Origin: Nostoc sp. TCL240-02
GTDB taxonomy: Bacteria; Cyanobacteriota; Cyanobacteriia; Cyanobacteriales; Nostocaceae
Direction of reading: 5' to 3'
Length of the DNA stretch: 64,000 nucleotides
NCBI RefSeq assembly: GCF_013343235.1
Contig: NZ_CP040094.1
Span: 5,451,001-5,515,000, forward strand
The stretch's first letter is position 1, and the number at the start of each line of letters is the position of its first letter. Shown one piece after another: positions 17,949-29,400 of the stretch. A program made the position numbers and the translations under genes. The notes below the pieces were generated by a model. That model was not told where the DNA came from. It searched no databases and was given only the letters and a program-made list of their open reading frames with translations.

Positions 17949-19127
17949 TTATTTAAAGACCCCATTTTTCCATAACTCTAATACCTCATTGGCTGTAAAA
18001 TAACGTTCTTGCTCAACAGCAAGAGATTTGATCACTGAGCGCATTTTTTCATATTGATTTCTGGGTTGGGGATTTTGTAGTTGCTTTTCAAATAGATATT
18101 GAAAATTACTGACTCCACTCCATTTGCCGAAGAGAACTTCTATAGTGCTGTAACGCAAAGCAGCGTAGCTTTGAGGATCGCTAAACAAAGAATTGACATG
18201 GATACCTGATTCGTGGCGTTGAGCAGTTTGAGAGTAAGGGGGAGCAGGACGAATCCCCAGTTGCTCAATGTAATTAGTCACTGCGGCGATCGCATCATAA
18301 TTAATCCCTTTGACTTCGATTCCGAAACGGACTCGCAACCCATTTAATACCTGCTCAATGGCAACATTTCCGGCTCTCTCACCAATCCCGGAAAATGTAC
18401 CCGATACTAAAGTCGCTCCGGCCATAACGGACTGGAGAGTATTTTCGAGAGCCAAGCCCATATCATTGTGGTAGTGTACCCCGAAAGCAACGCCTGTTGT
18501 ACGTTGGAGCAGATCATTAACCCAGATATAGCTCTTTTCTGGAGTGAGGACTCCGACTGTATCACAAAGTAAAAAGTTTTCAATATAAGGGCTGTATGAG
18601 CGGATACATTGCACTAAAAAGTCAAAATCGGCTCTTGAGGCATCCTCGGCGGCAAAGTCTACCCTAAGACCAGCAACCTTAGTGGCATAGCGCAAATTTT
18701 CGACAATTATATCAATGGCGTTTTGGCGAATTATCTCGATTACTTTTGCTGGGATATTATCATCAATAGTTTTTCCTTTAAACTCGTTCAACAAACGGAT
18801 CTGAGGATCTCGCAAAAACAGCAGGCGATCGGAAAGACCGTAAAAAAGGATAATGCGCTTAACTCCGTACATTTTGGCTTTATCAATGTACTCCTTTCCC
18901 ATTAAGGTACAAGCAGTGATCAGACTATCCAATCCCTCTAATACTAATGATTTGACTAATTCTTCTTCTTGTTTACAAACACTGGGCATGATAGCGAGTC
19001 CATCAACTCCCGTTTGAGCAATGGAATAGGCAAGTTTTTGTTTAGTTGGATAAGAGAAGAAAATGCCTGCTTGTTGTTCTCCATCACGCAGGGTTTCATC
19101 GGAAATTCTGATAGAAATAGTTTCCAT
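17949..19127 (-). CDS. hphA: Benzylmalate-type synthase for homophenylalanine/homotyrosine (isopropylmalate synthase-like)
   Basis: 392 aa of the DRE-TIM metallolyase family: ISDETLRDGEQQAG (catalytic Arg and metal Asp) at about residues 8-21, VHYHNDMG (HxH metal site) at about 217-224, GTFSGIGERAGN (about 242-253). It lacks the C-terminal regulatory domain of LeuA, so it resembles NifV-size enzymes. With hphB and hphCD at the other end of the NRPS genes it fits HphA, which condenses an aromatic 2-oxo acid with acetyl-CoA. It lies 64 bp downstream of aptD. A homocitrate synthase is the alternative, but no nif genes are near. Confidence 0.87.
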   Translation of the reverse strand: METISIRISDETLRDGEQQAGIFFSYPTKQKLAYSIAQTGVDGLAIMPSVCKQEEELVKSLVLEGLDSLITACTLMGKEYIDKAKMYGVKRIILFYGLSDRLLFLRDPQIRLLNEFKGKTIDDNIPAKVIEIIRQNAIDIIVENLRYATKVAGLRVDFAAEDASRADFDFLVQCIRSYSPYIENFLLCDTVGVLTPEKSYIWVNDLLQRTTGVAFGVHYHNDMGLALENTLQSVMAGATLVSGTFSGIGERAGNVAIEQVLNGLRVRFGIEVKGINYDAIAAVTNYIEQLGIRPAPPYSQTAQRHESGIHVNSLFSDPQSYAALRYSTIEVLFGKWSGVSNFQYLFEKQLQNPQPRNQYEKMRSVIKSLAVEQERYFTANEVLELWKNGVFK

Positions 19128-19191
19128 TATACCTATTGCAGAATCATTTTATAGTGGACTAAAAAAAGCAAGAATAGACTATTGAAATACT

Positions 19192-22100
19192 CTATTCTGC
19201 TGTATTTACCATCAAATTATGTAATTGTGCGGCTAATAGTTTGACATTAGGTTCATAAAGCATTTGACCATGATTTCCAGGTACAGAAATCACCTTTAGA
19301 GGCTTTTGAGTATAGGTTTGCCATCCCCAATCGGGTAGATCGTAATCAGAAAAAGCTTGGAGTTCTTGCAAAACAATATCCTTAACTTCTTGAGCGCGAA
19401 ATAAAACAATGGGAGCAGAAATTGGATGAGTAGGCTGATAATTCGCGTAATTAAGCGTTAGCACTTTCATCACTTTCATATTGGTTTTGAGTAAAGAAAG
19501 GGTGGAGTGTTCCGGTAAAACATTATTTCGGTATAGATAGTCTGCTGCTAAATCCCACCTAGCTCGGTCATTGGGTTGAGCAACTAAATCGTCGTATTGC
19601 AGTCCTAAATAAACTCCTTTTAAGACTTCAATTCGTCGAATCAATTGCCAAATCCAATCAAGCTCTGCTCTATCAGTAAAATACTCAGGCTGAGAAACCA
19701 GTCCAGCATCCAAGATAGCTAGTAAACTCACCGTTTCACCTTGCTGTTCGAGTTGGAAAGCCATTTCAAAAGCAACGGCACAACCTGAAGAATATCCTGC
19801 TAATATATATGGACTTTTGGCTTGTTTACGTAATATCTCAATCAGTTGACTTGCATGGGCTGTTACTGAATCAGGAAGTGCGCTAGAACCGTCTCGCCCT
19901 GGAGTTTCGAGTCCATATATTGGCCGCTTAGTTCCTAAATTGATTGCCAAATCTCGAAAATAGAAACCGTGTCCGTTTGCGCCAGGAAGAAAAAATAGAG
20001 GAGTTGCATCTCCTTGAAGTTGGAGTGAAAGTAAATCGGGATTTGACTGTTGAACCTCACTATTACAAAGTTGTTCTGACAGTTGAGCAATAGTAGGATT
20101 TTGAAATAAACTACTTAAAGAAAGTTGTCGCTCAAAGACTTGTTGAATATTGTTGAGCAGTTTGATTGCTAATAAAGAATGACCGCCCAAGTCGAAAAAG
20201 TTATCATGAATCCCAATGTCTTGATGTTCGAGGACAGCAGACCAAACTTGCGCCAATTGCTGTTCAACTTCGTTGCGTGGAGGTTCATATAAGCCCTCAA
20301 TTACACCATTTGGAGCAGGTAAAGATTTCCGGTCAACTTTGCCATTGGGAGTTAAAGGCAACTCATCTAATACGATGATCTGAGCCGGGATCATATAATC
20401 GGGCAGACGGGATTTAAGATAATTTTTCAATTGGGTGAACAAATCATTGTTGATTCCCGTTACATAAGCAATTAAACTCTGATTGCTCTCAGTTTTATAT
20501 AAGGTGACAATTGCTTCTTTAACTGATGGATGTTGTAACAAAATCGCTTCAATTTCACCGAGTTCAATTCTAAAGCCTCGTAATTTAATTTGATCGTCTA
20601 TGCGACCCAGATATTCAAGGTTTCCATCAGATACCCATCTTGCTAAGTCGCCGGTTTTGTAAATTCGCTCAATTTTACTGAATAACTCAACTTCAATAAA
20701 TTTCTCGGTGGTTAAATCAGGACGATTGAGATAGCCTCGTGCCAAACCCACACCAGCGATGCATAATTCTCCAGGGATTCCTGGGGGTAAGGGTTGATTT
20801 TGAGCATCTAATATATAGATACGAATATTAGATATTGGTTGACCAATAGGTGGTTTTTTTCTATTAGGATGACACAGTGCTAACACAGCATTAACCGTAG
20901 ATTCCGTAGGGCCGTAGCAATTAAAGAAACGCCGCCCCTTTGCCCACTGAGCAACTAATTCGCCTGTACAAGCCTCACCACCAACTCCTATGGTTTGCAA
21001 ATCGGGTAAGGTCGCTTGAGGTAAGATAGATAAAGCCGAAGGAGATAAAAAGCAGTGGGAAATTTTGTGATGAGTTAAGAAGTCAACTAAGCTTTGACTG
21101 GGTAACAAGGTTTCTTTTTTAGCAAGATATAAGCAAGCACCAGTGATGAAGGTAGTCGCAATTTCACCAATAGATAGATCGAAACTAAAAGAACCAAACT
21201 GAAGTAAACGGCTGTGGTGTTGAACTTGAAAAGCTTTACCCCAGGCAAAGCCTAGATTAACAATTGCTTGATGCTCAATCATTACTCCTTTGGGCCGTCC
21301 CGTCGAACCAGAAGTATAGATTACATAAGCCAAATCATTAGGCGTACTTTGATGTCTGGGATTTTCTTTTAATACTTCGGTAAAAGTTTCCTCATCTAAA
21401 CAAATTATCTGACAGGGATTTTCGAGGCTAGCTAAGGGTAATTGGTCTAACAAGAAACTTTGGGTTAGTAATACCGATGTTCCAGAATCTTCTAACATGA
21501 ACCCAATCCGTTCTTGAGGATAATTGGGATCAATTGGTACATAAGCCGCACCTGCTTTCAGGATACCGAGTACACCAATAATCATTTCCAAAGATCGTTC
21601 TACACAAATACTAATTAAAGTGTCTGGCTTAATTTTGTAATTTTGAATTAAATAATGAGCAAGCTGGTTCGCTTTTTCATTCAGTTGTTGATAAGTTAAT
21701 TGTTGAGATTCAAAGACTAAAGCGATATTATGAGGATTTTTTTCAACTTTTTGTTCAAATAAGTCTACTAAAGTTTTATCGTAGGGATAATCAGTTTGAG
21801 TTTGATTCCAGCGTTGTAGTTGTAGAAGTTCGGGCGCTGTCATCAAAGGCAGGGTATTGAGAGGTTGTTGAGGGTTATCAACAATTCCCTTGAGTAAAAC
21901 TTCAAACTGTTCCGCCATCCTTTGGATAGTACTTTTCTCAAAGATATCGGTGGCGTATTCCCAAGTTAAATTTAACTGGTTATCAGATTCTATGACCATA
22001 AGTGCTAGGTCAAATTTAGCAAATGGATAGGTTAATGGGAGCCATTCAATCTCTAGTCCTGGCAAACTTAGGTCGGGACTTTCATTATTTTCCAGCGCTA

Positions 22101-23421
22101 ACATGACCTGGAATAAGGGGTTATGACTCATACTGCGTTCTGGTTGCAACTGTTCTACCAGATACTCAAAGGGAATGTCTTGATGAGAGTATGCGTCTAA
22201 ACAAGTTTGGCTAGTTTGTTGTAGGAACTCGATAAAACTTTGCTCAGGCTTGATTTGGTTACGCAGGATCAAGGTATTGACAAAAAAGCCGATTAATCCT
22301 TCTGTTTGGCTGTGGGTGCGGTTAGCAATAGGAGAACCAATACATAAGTCTTCTTGACGACTGTAACGAGAAAGCAGAATACTGAAAGTTGCCAACAAAG
22401 TCATAAACAAACTTGCACCTTGCTGTTGACTTAAAGTTTTAATGGCAAGAGTTAAGTCAGGTGATAGGGAATAGCGATCGTGATCACCTCGGTAGCTTTG
22501 CTGTGCTGGACGAGGATAATCGGTAGGCAACTCCAGTAATGGAAGAGCATCGTTCAGTTGATGTTTCCAGTAATTAATCTGGTTTTCTAATACTTCCCCT
22601 TGTAACCAGTGACGTTGCCAGTTTGCGTAGTCGCTATATTGAATGGGCAATGGTGCAAGTTTTGGGGTCTGACCTTGAGTAAAGGCGGTATAGACTTGCC
22701 GTAACTCACGGACAAAGATCCCCATTGACCAGCCGTCACTAATAATATGGTGCATATTGATAAGCAACACATATTTGTGCCCTTTGAGTTGTAGCAGTTT
22801 TGCTTTAAACAAAGGCCCAGTATTTAAGTCAAACGGTTCTTGAACATAAGCATCTATAAAGCTTTGGAGGTTTGGGGAGTAGGAAGATGAAGGAAATATT
22901 GATACTATTTCTTCTCCCCCTGCCTCCTGTTCTTGCCAGTTTTGTACAGTTAAAACTTCGATGTCGTCTAAATTTGCGATCGCAACCTGGGGTTGTCCCG
23001 CCACTGTGGGAAAATACATCCTCAGACTCTCATGCCGGTTAAGCAAATAAGCCAAACTACAATGCAGAGCATCAATATTGAGATTGCCTTCTAGTTGTAA
23101 AACCATCGGCATATTGTAACTAGCTGATGGGCCGTGGAGTTGCCCTAACAGCCAGAGGCGTTGTTGAGCAAAGGAAAGGGACTTGGGGGCATTATCGCTC
23201 AAGGTGGGAATTTCCTCTGCCATCACAGTTGTGGCTTTGGCAGAATTTAAGAATGCTAATATATCTGCTTTGTTGGCTTGAATTTCCTGCTTGAGTTCAG
23301 AAGTTAAGGCGTTTTTACTAGTACGAATTCGTAATTTATCATCTTCAGCCCATATTTTGCAGCCCATATTTTGCAAACGAAGCATTAAAGAAACTAATTG
23401 CTGATTTTGTGTCATGGTCAT
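19192..23421 (-). CDS. aptD: NRPS AptD-like: docking domain-C-A-PCP-TE
   Basis: 1409 aa. Domains: TubC-type N-terminal docking segment (about 5-60), condensation (HHIISDGWSMG near 227), adenylation (LAYVIYTSGSTGRPKGV near 702), carrier (DNFFDLGGHSLLA near 1077) and thioesterase (GYSSGCAVAFEMA near 1213, with the C-terminal His in VPGNHGQML). The nine pocket residues I read are D-L-G-F-G-G-C-V-N, close in framework to the first A domain of AptC, so an aromatic or homo-aromatic residue is likely. TE releases the chain, by lysine side-chain cyclisation in this family. The ATG overlaps the aptC stop (ATGA). The A domain resembles AptC module 1 while the C domain resembles AptC module 2, which points to a recombinant origin. 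Confidence 0.93.
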   Translation of the reverse strand: MTMTQNQQLVSLMLRLQNMGCKIWAEDDKLRIRTSKNALTSELKQEIQANKADILAFLNSAKATTVMAEEIPTLSDNAPKSLSFAQQRLWLLGQLHGPSASYNMPMVLQLEGNLNIDALHCSLAYLLNRHESLRMYFPTVAGQPQVAIANLDDIEVLTVQNWQEQEAGGEEIVSIFPSSSYSPNLQSFIDAYVQEPFDLNTGPLFKAKLLQLKGHKYVLLINMHHIISDGWSMGIFVRELRQVYTAFTQGQTPKLAPLPIQYSDYANWQRHWLQGEVLENQINYWKHQLNDALPLLELPTDYPRPAQQSYRGDHDRYSLSPDLTLAIKTLSQQQGASLFMTLLATFSILLSRYSRQEDLCIGSPIANRTHSQTEGLIGFFVNTLILRNQIKPEQSFIEFLQQTSQTCLDAYSHQDIPFEYLVEQLQPERSMSHNPLFQVMLALENNESPDLSLPGLEIEWLPLTYPFAKFDLALMVIESDNQLNLTWEYATDIFEKSTIQRMAEQFEVLLKGIVDNPQQPLNTLPLMTAPELLQLQRWNQTQTDYPYDKTLVDLFEQKVEKNPHNIALVFESQQLTYQQLNEKANQLAHYLIQNYKIKPDTLISICVERSLEMIIGVLGILKAGAAYVPIDPNYPQERIGFMLEDSGTSVLLTQSFLLDQLPLASLENPCQIICLDEETFTEVLKENPRHQSTPNDLAYVIYTSGSTGRPKGVMIEHQAIVNLGFAWGKAFQVQHHSRLLQFGSFSFDLSIGEIATTFITGACLYLAKKETLLPSQSLVDFLTHHKISHCFLSPSALSILPQATLPDLQTIGVGGEACTGELVAQWAKGRRFFNCYGPTESTVNAVLALCHPNRKKPPIGQPISNIRIYILDAQNQPLPPGIPGELCIAGVGLARGYLNRPDLTTEKFIEVELFSKIERIYKTGDLARWVSDGNLEYLGRIDDQIKLRGFRIELGEIEAILLQHPSVKEAIVTLYKTESNQSLIAYVTGINNDLFTQLKNYLKSRLPDYMIPAQIIVLDELPLTPNGKVDRKSLPAPNGVIEGLYEPPRNEVEQQLAQVWSAVLEHQDIGIHDNFFDLGGHSLLAIKLLNNIQQVFERQLSLSSLFQNPTIAQLSEQLCNSEVQQSNPDLLSLQLQGDATPLFFLPGANGHGFYFRDLAINLGTKRPIYGLETPGRDGSSALPDSVTAHASQLIEILRKQAKSPYILAGYSSGCAVAFEMAFQLEQQGETVSLLAILDAGLVSQPEYFTDRAELDWIWQLIRRIEVLKGVYLGLQYDDLVAQPNDRARWDLAADYLYRNNVLPEHSTLSLLKTNMKVMKVLTLNYANYQPTHPISAPIVLFRAQEVKDIVLQELQAFSDYDLPDWGWQTYTQKPLKVISVPGNHGQMLYEPNVKLLAAQLHNLMVNTAE

Positions 23422-26400
23422 AGTTCAATTTCCTCTTCGTCTGAGTTTAAAGGTTGCATATCTGCGGTGGAGAAATTAACCCAAATGCAGCTATCGAGAT
23501 AACTCGCTAATTCGCTGAGGGTGGGAAACTCAAATATTTTACGCAGCGCCAGTTCTACTTGGAATGTGTCGCGGATGCGGGCAATTAATTGGGTTGCTAA
23601 TAATGAATGACCGCCTAAATTAAAGAAGTTATCCTGTCGAGCTATCGCTTCATATTTAAGCAGCTTCGCCCACAATTCGGCAAGCAATTTTTCTGTCGCT
23701 GTTATAGGCAATTCAATGTCTGTTGAGGAAACGGTTGCATTTGGCGCAGGTAAAGCTTTACGGTCTACTTTTCCATTTGGTGTTAGTGGTAGTTGGTCTA
23801 AGACCATGAAATGGCTAGGAATCATATAATCAGGCAGATTTTTAGCCAGAAAATCTTGCCACTCTTCTAATAACGCTGGATCAACTTGATTGGTGCGATA
23901 TTGCAACGGTTGATTTGCATAACGTTGCCAAGGTTTCAGCCGCAAATTTTTATCTTGAGAAAATCTTGGCAATATGGACTGTCCAGGGATATTCCGTTGA
24001 AAAACAACATTGTAATCGGAAAATCCTGTGGAACTATATTGGATAAAAGGCGTATAGGGCAAATCTCGCGCTAAAGTTCGGAATGCTTCTGGTTCTATGC
24101 CTAATTTGGCTTGAGCAACTGCCGCTTTTAAGTCTGAAACAGTACCATCTAATTGAACACTTTCTTCTAACAGCAACATTTCTGAAGTTAGATAAGCATT
24201 TGGAACACCTTTAATACCTAACAAATCTGGTTGCTGAGTCGTTAAAATTCTTTCGATTGTTTCAAAATTTAATTGCTGGTGCCAATCTAACCATTCAGGT
24301 TCCGCCAGAGAAATATCTGTTTGATCCAAATGTAAAACAACGTCATAACGAAAACGGTTCATTTCTGTTTGAGCAGAACCTCGTTTCAATTGAATTTGTA
24401 CATGACTAATCCGAGGAAATTTTTGTTTGAGAGCGGGAAAGAAATTAGGGTCAATCAATAATTCGCCTTCGGTGCGGATGTTTTTTTGAATCTGTTGACG
24501 TAAGTCTTTAATTGATAATTCATCAGGGGCGCGATAAAACTCAACTGCGGTGTGGAAAGCTTCTAATAAATGGAGATTTCGTACATCCCCAATAAAGATT
24601 TTTCCCTGAGTTTTCACAGCTTTTATCGCCCCGCCTAATACTGATAACAAGTAATCTAAAGAGGGAAAATACTGAATAACAGAATTGAGTATTACCAGGT
24701 CATAATTATTTTTTTCAATGCCGTCAAACTGGTTAGCTGCACCTTGTTTTAAAGTAACTTTTTCCTGGAGAGACTGCTGTTGAAGATGTTGTTCAATATA
24801 ATGCAAACCTGCTGCTACAAGGTCTGTACCCAGGTACTTTTGACAATGGGGAGCAATTTTCAACAATAACATCCCTGTCCCACAACCGATTTCCCAGACC
24901 CGTTTGGGTGCAAGTTCTAGAATTTGCTCAACAGTTTTATCCCGCCATTCTTGCATCGCAGCTTTGGGATAAGGTTTTCCTGTGTAGCTATCATTCCAAC
25001 TAGCCAAATTTAGGGTTGGGTCATCTTTTATATCTTGTGGTTGATGGTAGGCATCATTAAAAACTTGTTGCCATAATTCCACCTGTTCACCTTGAAGATA
25101 TTCATCCTCTTTGCCTGTTGGGACAACATAAGCCACCAGACGTTGATCGAAATCAGTGTCTTCCCGAAGCAGGACAACCGCTTCTTCAATTTTTGAATGT
25201 TTGAGTAAAGATGCCTCAATTTCACCTAATTCAATGCGGAAACCACGAAGTTTGACTTGGCGATCAATCCGTCCTAAGTATTGCAAATTGCCATCAGGTA
25301 GCCAACGGGCTAAATCGCCCGTTTTATAAATTCGCTCAGTTTTACAGAATAATTCGACTTTGAGAAATTTTTCGGCGGTTAAATCGGGACGATGCAAATA
25401 ACTCTGTGCTAAACCCGCACCTGCAATGCAGAGTTCTCCAGGAATACCAGGGGGAAGGGGTTGACTATAGCTATCTAGAATATAGATGTGGGTATTAGCG
25501 ATCGCTTTACCGATAGTTGGTTCATGCTGGGCATTTCTAGCAACTTTGGTAAATGTAGAGTAAGTTGTGTCCTCAGAAGGGCCATAGAGGTTATAAACTT
25601 CTCTTACAGATGTAGTTTGATATAAAGCCTGTACCAGACTATTTTTTAATGGTTCGCCAGCTAAATTGATAACTTGAACACTTGCCGGAATAGCATTCAT
25701 ATTCAGCAGTTCCGCAGCAGCACTTGGTACAGTATTAATCAAAGTTATCGGTACAGGACTCTTACGTGCTTGCTCAATGTAGAGTGCATTTTCTACCACG
25801 ATCGCACTACCACCTTGAGTCAGTGGGACAAAAATTTCAAAAATGGAGAGATCGAAACAGATTGAGGTTGATGCTAAGACACCTGCAAGCTGTTCTGCAC
25901 TATAGACTGAATGCGCCCATTTTACTAGAGCTACTGGGCTATATTGTGCGATCGCAACACCTTTAGGTCGCCCTGTGGAACCAGAAGTATAAATTACATA
26001 AGCCAAATCATCAGGGCTACTTTGCGGATTGGGATTATTTGTTGGCTGATCAGACCATATTTCTTTCTCTAGAAATATTACCTGACAGGGATTTTTTAGT
26101 TTTTCTAGGGGAAGTTGCTTTTTGTTGGCATTTATTGTTAGTAATACCGAAGCATTACTATCTTCGAGCATTAAATGAATGCGATCGCGGGGATAACTGG
26201 GATCAATCGGTACATAAGCACCACCCGCTTTGAGAATAGCAAACAAGCCAATGATCATTAAGAGCGATCGCTCCACACAAATCGCAATCAATGGATTATC
26301 AGGTAATTGTTGCTCTTTTTTGAGTTCCAACAAATAATGCGCTAGCTGATTGGCTTTTTGGTTGAGTTCTTGATAACTCAGGCTTTGATCTTCAAATACC

Positions 26401-29400
26401 ACCGCAATGTTATCGGGCGTTTTTGCCACCTGTTGTTCAAACAGATTCACCAAAGTCTGGTTTTTGGGATAATTAATATCGGTTTGATTCCAAACTTCCA
26501 GTTGTTGAATTTCTGCTGTTGTGATTAAGGGTAGTTGATGAATCGGCTGTTGGGAATTTTGGATAATTGCTTCCAGCAAGACTTCAAAGTGTCCCGCTAT
26601 GCGCTTAATTGTTTCTGCTGCAAATAAATCTGTGGCATATTCCCACATGCAATGCAGTTGGTCGCCCCTTTCGGAAAAATCTAATGTTAGGTCAAATTTG
26701 GCAAATGGTAAACTTTGCTCTAAATATTGAATATCAAGCCTTGGTAAACTAACCTTTTTCCCCGCTTCTTGAGTATTTTGCAACACCATCATCACTTGGA
26801 ATAAGGGATTATGGCTCAGACTGCGTTCTGGTTGTAACTGTTCTACTAAATAATCAAAGGGAATATCTTGATGGGAGTAGGCATCTAAGCAAGTTTGGCG
26901 GATTTGTTGGAGTAGCTCACTAAAACTTTGCTCTGGCTTGACTTTACTCCGCAATACCAAGGTATTGACAAAAAAGCCGATTAATCCTTCTGTGTTGTTA
27001 TGGGTACGGTTAGCGATCGCACTACCAATACATAAATCCTCTTGACGGCTGTAACGAGATAGTAAAATACTAAAAGCTGTCAACAGAGTCATAAACAAAG
27101 TAACTCCCTGTTGTTGACTAATGGCTTTAAGTCTCTGAGTCACTTCATGACTCAAACTATATTCTTCACGCCCACCTTGGTAACTTTGCTGCGCCGGACG
27201 GGGATAATCGGTAGGTAAATCCAGCAATCGGGGAGCATCACTGAGTTGTTGTTTCCAGTAATCTTCCTGGCTTTCTAAAATCTCCCCTTGTAACCAACTG
27301 CGCTGCCAAGCTGCATAATCACTATACTGAATCGGCAATGCTGACAAATTCGGAATTTTCCCCGCAGCAAAAGCCGAATAAGCCTGTTCCCATTCGCGTT
27401 TAAACACCCCCATTGACCAGCCATCAGTAATAATGTGGTGCATATTGATGAGCAGGACATTTTTCTGTTCGCTAAGTTGCAGCAGTTTCGCTTTAAACAG
27501 GGGGCCAGTATTTAAGTCAAAAGGTTCTTGGGCGTGACTATCAGCTAGACGTTGTACGGTTTCTGCTTGAGTTTGGAGATCGAGCGACTGTAAATCTGCA
27601 ATCGCCAGTACTTCTATATCCTCTGGATTTTGGACAACTACTTGCGCCTCTCCCTCCAAAGCTGGAAAATAGGTGCGGAGAATGGTATGGCGATCGATGA
27701 GATAATCAAAACTTGCACGCAACGCCTCAATATTCAACTTGCCTTCAAGTTGAAGAGCCGTTGACATATTGTAGGTAGCTGAAGTTCCAGTGCCTTCAAG
27801 TTGGTCTAAAAACCAAAGTCTTGATTGGGCAAAGGAGAGATTTTTAGGAGTATTTTCAGGTTGTGGTGTGATGGGTGGTAAAGCAATTACTGAAGAGGCT
27901 TTGTCAATTTCTGTTGCCAACTCAGATAAAATGCTTTGCTCAAATACCTTGCGGACAGATACTTCTACCCCAAAAGTGTCACGAATACGGGCAACCAATT
28001 GGGTTGCTAATAGGGAATGTCCACCCAATTCAAAGAAGTTATCTTGACGACCAACAGACTTAGCTTTTAAGAGAGTTTGCCATAAGGTAGCCAGTAGTTC
28101 TTCTGTTGGGGTAACGAAGGCTTCAAAGTTAGTCGAAATGGCTGTATCTGGTGCTGGTAATACTCTACGATCTAATTTACCGTTAGGTGTAAGTGGCAGA
28201 TGATCCAATACCATAATCTGGCTAGGAACCATATAATTTGGCAGGCGAGTTTTCAGATAATCTTTAAGTTGACTCGCTAAATTGCTGAATTTTTCCTTTA
28301 TCGTGACATAAGCTACTAACCTGGGATTATTATCAGTTTCATATAAAATTACAACAGCCTCTTTCACTGATTGGTTTTGCAATAATAGCGATTCAATTTC
28401 ACCCAATTCAACCCGAAATCCCCGTAATTTAACTTGATCGTCAATGCGACCTAAATACTCAAGGTTGCCATCATCTGCCCATCTTGCCAAATCGCCAGTT
28501 CTGTAAATTCGCTCAGTTTTGCCAAATAATTCAACTTCAATAAATTTTTCGTCGGTTAAATCGGGATGGTTGAGATAGCCTCTAGCTAAACCAATTCCAG
28601 CGATGCACAATTCCCCAGGAAGTCCAGGCGGTAACGGTTGATGATGAGCATCTAAAATGTAGATGCTGTTATTAGCTATAGGTTGCCCAATGGAAGGTTT
28701 TTTCCCATTCGGTTCACAACTAGATATACTGGCGATAACCGTCGATTCCGTCGGCCCATAGCAGTTAAAGAAACATCGTTTTGTGCCCCATTGTGTCACC
28801 AACTCGGCTGTACAAGCTTCACCACCAACAATTACGGCTTGCAAATCAGGTAATGAGGCTTGAGGTAATACAGATAAGGCAGAAGGAGGTAAAGTGAAAT
28901 GGGAAATTTTGCGATCGCGCAATAAGTCAACTAAAGTTTGACTAGGTAACAAAGTTTCTTTCTTGGCTAAATATAAACAAGCACCTGCGGATAAAGCAGT
29001 GGCAATTTCACCAATAGATAAATCGAAACTAAAAGAACCAAACTGAAGCCAACGGCTATTGTGTTGAACTTGAAAAGTTTCAGCCCAGACTAAGCTGAGA
29101 TTGACAATTGCGCGATGCTCAATCATCACCCCTTTGGGTTGTCCCGTTGAACCAGAGGTATAAATTATATAAGCTAAATTATCAGGGTTACTTTGAGGAT
29201 TGGGATTATCTATTAATGCCGAATTAAAAGTTTCTCGATCTAAACAAATGATCTGGTGTTTAAGTTTAGTTAAAGGTAATTGCTCTTTGAGGTGACTTTG
29301 GGTTAGCAGCACCGATATACCAGAATCTTCTAACATGAACTTAATTCGTTCTTGAGGATAATTAGGATCAATCGGTACATAAGCCCCACCCGCTTTGAGG

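Noticed and set aside
17949..19127. Homocitrate synthase (nifV) assignment for the hphA-like gene
   Set aside because: No nif genes nearby, and hphB/hphCD-like genes flank the same NRPS cluster, so the homo-aromatic precursor role fits better.
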